From a bacterium (GTDB lineage: Bacteria > Auribacterota > UBA3054), in contig JAFSWV010000183.1 in the NCBI GenBank assembly GCA_017444325.1, positions 1 through 11,592 on the forward strand: a stretch of 11,592 bases of DNA, in the 5' to 3' direction. The notes beneath the pieces were generated by a model. That model was not told the DNA's origin, searched no databases, and saw only the letters and a program-made list of their open reading frames with translations. The stretch's first letter is position 1, and every line of letters starts with the position of its first letter. The translations under genes and the position numbers were made by a program. Below are positions 1 through 6,555 of the stretch, in pieces.

Positions 1-1865
1 ACAAGCAGCGGCTTCTTTTCATTCGAGCCTTCTTTCATCCCGCCGTACCAGTCGTTGATGATCCTGTAAGCGTAGAATTCAAGCTTGGGATCGCTGAAAA
101 TGTCGTCGAATTTCGGGGCGCAGAACTTGCCGGTGCTGACCGTCTTTGCGATGTAATTCGAAAAGGCAGAATTCTCCAGATTCTGCCCCTTCAGGCACTC
201 GTCGATAAGATGCTTTTCGTACTGGGGATGCTTCCTCAGGTTCGAGAAGTGGTAGAGAAGGACCGTAAGGAAAGCGGCGTCCGGCAGGTTGTTGATCTTC
301 ACGGCCGAACGGCACATCAGCATGGCGTTCTTTTTGTTGACATCCGCGCCGAAGGCCCTCATGCCGTCGTAGAAATAGGGATTGAAGCCTTTGATCGGCG
401 CGTACATTATCATCCACCAGACATAGCAGCCCTTCTTGGTGAAGTTATCCTTCATGAAGGGCATGTAGGTCGATTCGCTGACGATCCAGTTCTTGGCGTA
501 ATCCCTGAGGGACTTTTCGTAAAGGCAGTTCTTGTGCACCCAGGAATTCGGCTCGGCCTGGAATATGACGACGTCCCCGGGCGAGTAGGCGTTCTCCAAG
601 TAATCGAAGACGTAGCGGACGTCCTCCAGCTGCTCATTGAATATCTCTTCCTCCTGCGCCGCGCCGACTCCGCAGCGGCAGACAAAAACCGCCGCGGCGA
701 GGATGAGGGCGCAGGAAAGCGCGGTCTCGGCCTTTTTCCTGAAGTTCGGCCATTTGAGGAAGACGAGCGTGACTGCCTTCGGTAGCCAGTCCGCCAGGTA
801 TCCCGCGGCCAATGCCACAAGCAGCATGTCTATCACCAGAACGAAGATGATGTATTTGGCGCGGAACTCCTCGTAGGTCAGGCGCTGCGTGGCGATCCTA
901 AGGAAGACGAAAGTGGAAGCCTTTACGAAGAAAGCGTAGCAGGCGACCAGTCTCGCTCTGGTGAAAAGCAGCAAAACGAAAGCGGCCAGCGCGGCCAGGA
1001 GCACGTATTCCGCGAAAGGATATCCCTGCCAAAGCTCGGTCACGACCGCCGAGACAGACCGCCAGGTCAGCTCGGGGATAAGGTGCGCGCCGCCGTGCCC
1101 GGTCGGAGTGTAGGGCTTGTCGGTGCTGGTCGTTATTATGAACTGGTAGCAGTAGGCTACGCAGGGCATGGCAAGGAAAACGAACTGCTTGTAGAAAAGC
1201 TCAAAGCGCGCCGAAAAGTCCCCTTCCTTTTTCAGAAGCGCGGTAACAAAGGGCAGGGCCGCGTGGCAGAAAAGGAAAACGTTGGAGAAGACGAAAAGGA
1301 TGTAGAAGCCCTGGTGCGAGCCGAGGCCGCAGAGAGCGCAGAGCGAATAAAGCGCGTAGTTTCTGATGGTCTTTTCGCTGTCGCCCGCCTTTAGGAGAAT
1401 GACGGAGGCCTCGTAGATCAGGACCGTCGAGAAAAAGACCAGGAAGGAATAGTAGCGCGCTTCCCTGGCGTGGATGACGAGAAGCAGCGAAGCCGTTCCC
1501 AAAGCCGCCAGAAGAAGCCCCGCAAGCGAGTCCTTGAGCCTTCTGCCAAGGAGGAAAAGGAACGGGATCGTGCAGAGGGAAAAGAGCGCCGAGGGCAGCC
1601 TCAGCTGCCATTCCCTCAGGACCGGATGGCCCGTTATGAGCGGGAAGATATGCCCGTTGACGTAATAAATAAGTGCGTTTACGGGCGCGCGGGCGGTGAT
1701 GTAATAGCGCCAGATGTGCCAAAGAGTCCAGTGCGACCTCTCCTCGGACAAACACTCGTCGTAGGTCAGGCCGCGCCAGGAGACGTGGTAGAACCTGAGG
1801 TAGGCGGCCAGGACCAGCAAGGTTAGGAGCGCCAGCCAGGGCAGGATCTTCTTAAGCCTTTTCAC
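1..1865 (-). CDS. GT-C-type integral membrane glycosyltransferase, PMT/ArnT-like (3' end outside window)
   Basis: The frame stays open to the left edge, giving at least 621 residues with the C-terminus missing. It resembles the dolichyl/polyprenyl-phosphate-sugar glycosyltransferases (PMT_2/ArnT-like GT-C fold), which move a sugar from a lipid-phosphate carrier to an acceptor outside the inner membrane. Visible support: an N-terminal membrane helix (about residues 8-23); a first outer loop with the acidic pair TYDE (D36, E37), the usual catalytic position in GT-C enzymes; the HAREARYYS motif (132-140), typical of the PMT_2 region; and many further hydrophobic helices up to about residue 398. 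A soluble, probably extracytoplasmic domain follows from about 403. The start is a GTG at 1863-1865, with GGGAGG 4 nt upstream. It overlaps the end of the upstream gene by 14 nt, and no in-frame ATG lies nearby. The family call is good; donor sugar and acceptor (lipid, glycan or protein) cannot be read from the sequence. Confidence 0.8.
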   Translation of the reverse strand, partial: MKRLKKILPWLALLTLLVLAAYLRFYHVSWRGLTYDECLSEERSHWTLWHIWRYYITARAPVNALIYYVNGHIFPLITGHPVLREWQLRLPSALFSLCTIPFLFLLGRRLKDSLAGLLLAALGTASLLLVIHAREARYYSFLVFFSTVLIYEASVILLKAGDSEKTIRNYALYSLCALCGLGSHQGFYILFVFSNVFLFCHAALPFVTALLKKEGDFSARFELFYKQFVFLAMPCVAYCYQFIITTSTDKPYTPTGHGGAHLIPELTWRSVSAVVTELWQGYPFAEYVLLAALAAFVLLLFTRARLVACYAFFVKASTFVFLRIATQRLTYEEFRAKYIIFVLVIDMLLVALAAGYLADWLPKAVTLVFLKWPNFRKKAETALSCALILAAAVFVCRCGVGAAQEEEIFNEQLEDVRYVFDYLENAYSPGDVVIFQAEPNSWVHKNCLYEKSLRDYAKNWIVSESTYMPFMKDNFTKKGCYVWWMIMYAPIKGFNPYFYDGMRAFGADVNKKNAMLMCRSAVKINNLPDAAFLTVLLYHFSNLRKHPQYEKHLIDECLKGQNLENSAFSNYIAKTVSTGKFCAPKFDDIFSDPKLEFYAYRIINDWYGGMKEGSNEKKPLL

Positions 1866-3525
1866 CCGCCCTCCCAACTATCGTTTTAAAGATCTGGAAA
1901 AGCCCGCCGAAAACCAGTATCAGGATCCACAGCCAGGCAGCCGCCTTCACGATAAGGAGGGAAGGCGAGATCTTGACGTGCCTGACGTCCGTCATCCTGA
2001 CCCTTCTGGTGTACACGTTGATCTTGAGCCCGGAGTAGAACCTGGTGAAATATTTCGTGAAGGCCGTGCGGCCGTCCGGATAAAGAGAGTTCGCTCCTCC
2101 GATCTCCTTGTCGTTGAAAGCCTGGACGTAAAAATTGGCGTCCGGTTCCAGGATCGTCTCATCCCCGCTTTTCTCCGGATTCGGCGTGTTCCTCCAGCGG
2201 ACCGCGTAGAGGCAGAGCGGCTCGCCAGCCATGTAGAAGCGGGTCGGCGTCCTCTCCACTATCGCCTCTTCCCTGCCGAAGCAGTAGACGGGAAGGAATA
2301 GCAAAAAGAGCGCGAAGGCCGTGGCGCCAAGGACCGTCAGCTTGGAAACGAGGCCGCGCATGAGATAGAGCAGAAGGATGACGACGCCCGAAAAGAGGCA
2401 GAGCCAGACGATTGGGAAAGCCGGCGTCAGGCTGTTTCTCATGGCAAGCACGATCTTGATCAATATGGGCGGCAGTTTGATCTCCCAATACTCGTATCCG
2501 TCGACGAAGGCGTCCTGCCCGAAATTGAAAAGGAAAAGCCGGATGGAGATCTTCTTCTGGAAGGAGTGCAGCGTGTCGAGCGCGAAATATCTTTCCCTCG
2601 GCTTATCCCCGCAGAAGGACATGAGGTACTCGGCATCGTCCGAATCGTAGGCGGGGGCCTTGTAAAGGTCGCAGAAAACCAGGCCCTTCTTCCCCTCGGT
2701 AGTGTGTCCCTTGACCTTCGCCAAAAAAGCGGCGTAAGGCGCCAGGGTCATGACGTCCTCCGAGATCACGTCGCTGCCCTTCAGCTCCGCGCTGTCGCCG
2801 CTCTTGAAAAGCAGCCGGCCATGCGGCCCCGTTTTCGCGGCGAAAAGAATTTCTTCCGGAGTGAAGGAAAGCAGCGCGGCCGCTATCCCGCAGAAGAAAA
2901 ACATTACCGCCAGGCGCTTCAGCAGGCGAAACCGCCGGGAAAAGAAGAGTCCGGCGCCAAGCGTCAAAAGAGAAAGCAGCGCGTTGCGGGCTCCCATGAG
3001 AAGGTAAGGCCAGAAGGAGCGCAGCTTCGCCCTTATGCTCGCGACAAAATAATAGAGGTCCCTGGGAACCAGGCGGGACTCCTTGGGAACGACGGTGGCG
3101 AAATAGTAGACGCCGGGAGCCGTTGTCGTTTGGCGGATCATCAGGAAGCGGCGGACCGCGTAATACTGCAGGTCGAAGATGCCTTTGGCGCTGACCACCT
3201 CCTTGACCTTCCGGGCGGGGGAATCCTGGTTCACGCACATGTTCCTTTCTTCCTCGCTGAGAATGCCGTAATAAATGAGCTTGTCTTTGGTCTTGCCCTT
3301 GGCGTCAAAGAAGAAATTGGCGCAGACTTCCCCTGTCTCGGCAATCGTCATCTTTTGGAAAGTGCAGGAATACTCCCCTTTCTCCAGCACCTGGGCCTCT
3401 TCCTTCGGGGTCAGGGACATGCCGGGGTAAGGAGGAGAAACGCGGATCCCGAGAAGGATGACCGCTTCCAGCGCCGCGAAAAAGAAGGCCGCCGAAAGGA
3501 AAAATATGAGAGCTTTGCGAGACAT
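1852..3525 (-). CDS. Six-helix membrane protein with three large outer loops, function unknown
   Basis: I do not recognise this 557-residue protein. Hydrophobic segments are visible at about 4-26, 173-195, 203-221, 369-389, 395-416 and 522-546. Basic residues in the short 196-204 turn (RRFRLLKR) and at the C-terminus fit a topology with both ends in the cytoplasm. That places three large domains outside: about 27-172, 222-368 and 417-521. The layout is a regular alternation of outer domain and helical hairpin, though I see no convincing sequence repeat between the three loops. Loop 1 carries Cys54, Cys68 and Cys97; loop 2 carries Cys285 and Cys305. The ATG lies 2 nt after the nitroreductase stop (TAG GG ATG) with only a weak GGTAGG-like site, so translation probably depends on coupling. 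Its 3' end overlaps the glycosyltransferase start by 14 nt. By context it may assist that enzyme or act in the same envelope-glycan step, which is inference only. Confidence 0.75.
   Translation of the reverse strand: MSRKALIFFLSAAFFFAALEAVILLGIRVSPPYPGMSLTPKEEAQVLEKGEYSCTFQKMTIAETGEVCANFFFDAKGKTKDKLIYYGILSEEERNMCVNQDSPARKVKEVVSAKGIFDLQYYAVRRFLMIRQTTTAPGVYYFATVVPKESRLVPRDLYYFVASIRAKLRSFWPYLLMGARNALLSLLTLGAGLFFSRRFRLLKRLAVMFFFCGIAAALLSFTPEEILFAAKTGPHGRLLFKSGDSAELKGSDVISEDVMTLAPYAAFLAKVKGHTTEGKKGLVFCDLYKAPAYDSDDAEYLMSFCGDKPRERYFALDTLHSFQKKISIRLFLFNFGQDAFVDGYEYWEIKLPPILIKIVLAMRNSLTPAFPIVWLCLFSGVVILLLYLMRGLVSKLTVLGATAFALFLLFLPVYCFGREEAIVERTPTRFYMAGEPLCLYAVRWRNTPNPEKSGDETILEPDANFYVQAFNDKEIGGANSLYPDGRTAFTKYFTRFYSGLKINVYTRRVRMTDVRHVKISPSLLIVKAAAWLWILILVFGGLFQIFKTIVGRAGEKA
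1870..1875 (-). promoter_or_regulatory. Ribosome binding site deciding the GTG start of the glycosyltransferase gene
   Basis: The minus strand reads GGGAGG, then GCGG, then GTG. This Shine-Dalgarno-like site lies inside the last codons of the upstream membrane-protein gene. It supports the GTG at 1863-1865 as the start, because no competing in-frame ATG is close. Confidence 0.6.
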
Positions 3526-3527
3526 CC

Positions 3528-4175
3528 CTACCAGCGGTTCCAGTGGATCTTTTCCTCTTTGTATTTGTCCTTGGGCATATCTTCGCCCGTGGAGTAGCCG
3601 ATGGAGATGAGGGACAGGACTTCGTAGTCGTCGCTGTAGTTGAAAAGCTCTTTGTAACTTTCGGTGCGGTCAGTCATGGGATACCCGGCGCACCAGACGG
3701 CGCCAAGGCCCAAGGCTTCGGCGGCCAGGAGAATGTTCTCCGTCGCAGCCGAGCAGTCCTGCTGCCAAAACTTCTCGTCCTTCTTGCCAAGCACAAGGAT
3801 GACCGCCTTGGCTTTCTGAAGCATCATAAGCCCCGGCTTGTCGCTGATCGGCGCTACAGCGGTCATGTTCGTGACGATGATGAAGGACCAGGGCTGGCGG
3901 TTCATGGCGGTCGGAGCGGCCATGCCGGCCTTGACTAGCGCCAGAAGCTGGTCAGCTTCCACTTCCTGATCTGTGTAATGCCTGACGCTCTTCCTCGAGA
4001 AGATGACGTCCATAGTACCTTTTTCGCCCGCTTTCATCTCGGCTGCGGTCGTCTCGTATTCAGATCCTTTCGCGTTGCGCTTTTCCTTGGCGTTCTGCAT
4101 CTGCGTGACCAGGATGGCGACGCCGATGACGAGGATGGTCGTCAGGATAATGTTGGTTAGCCTTGACCTGTTCAT
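3528..4175 (-). CDS. Nitroreductase-family flavoprotein with N-terminal membrane anchor
   Basis: This 215-residue protein has a nitroreductase fold from about residue 55 onward. These enzymes bind FMN and transfer electrons from NAD(P)H to quinones, nitro compounds or other acceptors. Family marks include SRKSVRHY (60-67), whose Arg61, Ser63 and Arg65 match the usual FMN-phosphate-binding start, APTAMNRQPW (87-96), and a segment ending GLGAVWCAGYP (156-166). Unusually, about 54 residues precede the domain. They begin MNRSR, continue with a hydrophobic helix (about 8-25), and end in a charged linker (about 29-54). No lipobox or clear signal-peptidase site is visible, so I read it as a membrane anchor. 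Charges on both sides of the helix leave the orientation open. The ATG at 4173-4175 overlaps the hisS stop as ATGA and has AAGGAG 8 nt upstream, which supports the long form over the internal Met55. Substrate unknown. Confidence 0.88.
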   Translation of the reverse strand: MNRSRLTNIILTTILVIGVAILVTQMQNAKEKRNAKGSEYETTAAEMKAGEKGTMDVIFSRKSVRHYTDQEVEADQLLALVKAGMAAPTAMNRQPWSFIIVTNMTAVAPISDKPGLMMLQKAKAVILVLGKKDEKFWQQDCSAATENILLAAEALGLGAVWCAGYPMTDRTESYKELFNYSDDYEVLSLISIGYSTGEDMPKDKYKEEKIHWNRW

Positions 4176-5437
4176 TTCTTTATCTCCTTGAAGAAAGCTA
4201 GAATTTCTTCCTTGGTGACTTCTTTCTGAGTGCTGTTCTGCATGTCCTTAAGATTCCAGACGCCCTTAGTTCTCTCGTCCCCTCCCCTGATGAGAACAAA
4301 GGGAGAATTGGAGGCGTTGGCCTGGCGAAACTGGGATTTGACGGAAGCTTTCTCCGGCAGCAAAGAGACGGAGACGCCCAGCGTGCGCAAAGCGTCGGCC
4401 AGAACAAGGTTCTCGCCTATCGCTTCCTCATCCATGGAGACCATGAAGAGGTCGGTAGCGGGAACGCTCTCCTCTTCCTTTTGGATAGCGGAAAGCGCGA
4501 TCATCAATCTTTCTTCGCCGATTGCAAAGCCTACGGCGCCCGTAGGGGCGCCTCCCATGCTCTCGACGAGATCATTGTAGCGTCCGCCGCCGCCCAGGGC
4601 GTCCTGCGAGCCCAGGCTATTGTGCGTCACTTCGAAGATGGTGTGCGTGTAGTAGTCGAGGCCTCTCACGAGCTGGGGCTTCTCGACGTAACTGATGCCC
4701 ATGTCGTCCAGGGCTTTCCGAACGGTCTCGTAGTGCTTTTTCGCTTCGTCGCTAAGACAGTCCTTGATGCTGGGCAGGTCGTTCTTGAAGATATCCTGGC
4801 AAGAGGGCACCTTGCAGTCCAGAAGCCTAAGCACGTTGCGTTCCAGCCTGCGCTGGCAATCCGGGCAGAACTTGTCGAAGTTGGCGCGCGCGCGTTCTCT
4901 CAAGACACTGCGGTACTTTTCAAGGCTTTCCTTGTCGCCCAGAGTATTGATGTTGACGGAGACGCCCTTCAAGCCCAGCATCTCGAAAAGTCTTACCATC
5001 ATAGATATGGTCTCGGCGTCCGCAAGCGGGCTGTAGGTCCCGAACATCTCGACGCCCAGCTGGTGGAACTGGCGCTGGCGGCCGGCCTGGGGCCTTTCGT
5101 AGCGGAACATGGGGCCCATGTAATAAAACTTCCTGATCTTCTGCCCCAGAAGCTCGTGCTGCATGGCGGCCCTGACGACGCAAGCCGTGCCTTCCGGGCG
5201 CAGCGTGATGCTTCTCCCCTTGCGGTCAGAGAATGTATACATCTCCTTTTCCACGATGTCGGTGTCTTCGCCGATGGAGCGCATGAATAATTCGCTCTGC
5301 TCGATTATGGGCGTTCTGATGTTCTCATAGCCGTAGCGTTCGAAATGCTCCCTGACCTTGCGTTCCACTTCGTTCCAAAGGGCACTTTGCGGCGGCAGAA
5401 TGTCGACCGTTCCTCTCAGAGACTGGATCTCGTTCAT
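4172..5437 (-). CDS. hisS: Histidyl-tRNA synthetase
   Basis: This cytoplasmic class II synthetase charges tRNA-His with histidine using ATP. It is full length at 421 residues. Motif 1 lies near 39-51. Motif 2 is MGPMFRYERPQ (107-117) with Arg112, Glu114 and Arg115. The HisA motif LVRGLDYYT (256-264) carries the catalytic-type Arg258, and the HisB glycine motif GGGGRYNDL is at 282-290. Motif 3 is GFAIGEERL (303-311) with Arg310. The C-terminal anticodon-binding domain runs from about 328 to the end. The insertion domain has four cysteines (191, 194, 208, 213) spaced like a possible metal site, a pattern shared by many bacterial HisRS of this type. The start ATG overlaps the protease stop as ATGA, with GGGAAGG just upstream. 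The 3' end overlaps the nitroreductase start in the same way. Confidence 0.98.
   Translation of the reverse strand: MNEIQSLRGTVDILPPQSALWNEVERKVREHFERYGYENIRTPIIEQSELFMRSIGEDTDIVEKEMYTFSDRKGRSITLRPEGTACVVRAAMQHELLGQKIRKFYYMGPMFRYERPQAGRQRQFHQLGVEMFGTYSPLADAETISMMVRLFEMLGLKGVSVNINTLGDKESLEKYRSVLRERARANFDKFCPDCQRRLERNVLRLLDCKVPSCQDIFKNDLPSIKDCLSDEAKKHYETVRKALDDMGISYVEKPQLVRGLDYYTHTIFEVTHNSLGSQDALGGGGRYNDLVESMGGAPTGAVGFAIGEERLMIALSAIQKEEESVPATDLFMVSMDEEAIGENLVLADALRTLGVSVSLLPEKASVKSQFRQANASNSPFVLIRGGDERTKGVWNLKDMQNSTQKEVTKEEILAFFKEIKK
4185..4190 (-). promoter_or_regulatory. Ribosome binding site fixing the long, anchored start of the nitroreductase
   Basis: The minus strand reads AAGGAG followed 8 nt later by the ATG at 4173-4175. 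The site is inside the last codons of hisS. It is the best Shine-Dalgarno match in this part of the operon, and it favours the start that includes the membrane anchor. Confidence 0.7.
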
Positions 5438-6555
5438 AATTTACCTTCCCAATTTTCCGCCATCCTTATCCTTTTGCCGGTGGCGGGATGACTGTATAGA
5501 AAAATCTCAATGATGCGCGGCACCTCTAATACCGCAAGGTTTCCCTCCGCCAGTCTTCTCAAAGCGGAAGCGAAAGCCATTCCAAGGTTCGTCGACTGGA
5601 GCGCGAAGAGATCGGCTTCCGTTTCGCACTTCCTGGAGAAGCCGTTCGTTATTGGCATAGTGACAAGCTGCCAGAGGGAAAAGAAAAGCAGGAAGACCGG
5701 GTATGATCCGGCCGCGGAATAATCGATCCCCGCTTTTGCGCAGTAGAGCGCCAAAACTTTTGAGAGCAGAAAGAGCCCGAGCATTATAAGCACAGCGTGA
5801 AGCGCGGCCAGTTTCCAGATGTGGCGCCGCTTGTAATGGCCGACTTCGTGCGCCATGATCGCGATGATCTCGTCCTCGGGATATTCTAGCAGAGCGTCCG
5901 ACATCATCACTCTCCTCGTCGCGCCGAGGCCGCAGAGCATAGCGTTGGCTTTCTTCGTCTTCTCCGAGAGGTCGAGCCTGTACAAGCCCGTCACCTTGAG
6001 CCCCGCGCCTTCAAGCAGGCCAATTAGGCGCTCTTTGCAGGGGTGCTCCTTGATCTCTTCGCTCTTGTAGAAGAGCGGGAGAATGACGACCGGGAAGAGC
6101 ATGCCCAAAACGATCTGCAGAAAGATCCAGCCGGCGCCCGCCGCCAGAAACCACCACTGCCCTATGTAACGCATCATGGCGTAGCAGAAGAGCAGCGCGG
6201 CCAGAAGCAGAAGCGTCGTCAGAAAAGTGCTCTTAAGAAGATCCCAAAACCAGCCGCCGAAACTTTGGTTGCTAAGATCGAAGATCTTTTCGAGCCTGTA
6301 ATCCTTGGCGTAGGTGTAAGGGAACGTTATGATCTGATAGGCGGCCTGGACGATGAAGATGAAAAGGAGCGTCGAAAGCCAGAAGTTGCCGTTGACAGCT
6401 TCAACGGTCTTGTGCCAGACTGAAAGCGAAAGCGAGCCCCTTCCCCCTATTAGGAGGACGAAAAGGAAAAGGCCCAGCACAAGGTAATCCAGAAGGAAAA
6501 AGATGTTCTGGAAAAACTCATAGCGCTCGGCTAGTTTCGCTCTCTTCTGATTCAT
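5434..6555 (-). CDS. M48 family (Ste24/CAAX prenyl protease 1-like) membrane zinc metalloprotease
   Basis: This 373-residue integral membrane protease belongs to the M48A/Ste24 group. The zinc motif HEVGH is at 236-240 inside AIMAHEVGHYKRRH. The downstream SRKCETEAD (307-315) supplies the third ligand, Glu311, and the conserved Asp315. SHPATGKRI near 355-363 matches the family's C-terminal SHP motif. Hydrophobic helices are visible at about 16-37, 58-78, 104-130, 134-160, 250-272 and 284-304. Yeast and human Ste24 cut prenylated CAAX proteins, but bacteria generally lack that modification, so the bacterial role is more likely membrane-protein or peptide turnover; the substrate is unknown. At 373 residues it is somewhat short for the group. 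The ATG overlaps the topA stop (ATGA) and has only a weak AAGAAAG upstream, within the lysine-rich topA tail, so it is probably translated by coupling. Confidence 0.93.
   Translation of the reverse strand: MNQKRAKLAERYEFFQNIFFLLDYLVLGLFLFVLLIGGRGSLSLSVWHKTVEAVNGNFWLSTLLFIFIVQAAYQIITFPYTYAKDYRLEKIFDLSNQSFGGWFWDLLKSTFLTTLLLLAALLFCYAMMRYIGQWWFLAAGAGWIFLQIVLGMLFPVVILPLFYKSEEIKEHPCKERLIGLLEGAGLKVTGLYRLDLSEKTKKANAMLCGLGATRRVMMSDALLEYPEDEIIAIMAHEVGHYKRRHIWKLAALHAVLIMLGLFLLSKVLALYCAKAGIDYSAAGSYPVFLLFFSLWQLVTMPITNGFSRKCETEADLFALQSTNLGMAFASALRRLAEGNLAVLEVPRIIEIFLYSHPATGKRIRMAENWEGKL

Noticed and set aside
1201..1755. Minus-strand 184-codon open frame within the glycosyltransferase region
   Set aside because: The overlapping frame that begins at GTG 1865 contains membrane helices and the TYDE and HAREARYY motifs and stays open for 621 codons; this one is low-complexity.
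2566..3597. Long plus-strand open frame of 343 codons opposite the unknown membrane protein and the nitroreductase end
   Set aside because: It lies antisense to two genes with coherent hydrophobic or family signatures. Its translation is rich in Arg, Gly and Ala without motifs, as expected from complementary GC-rich codons.
4481..5290. Plus-strand open frame of 269 codons opposite hisS
   Set aside because: Antisense to HisRS motifs 1, 2 and 3; no independent support.
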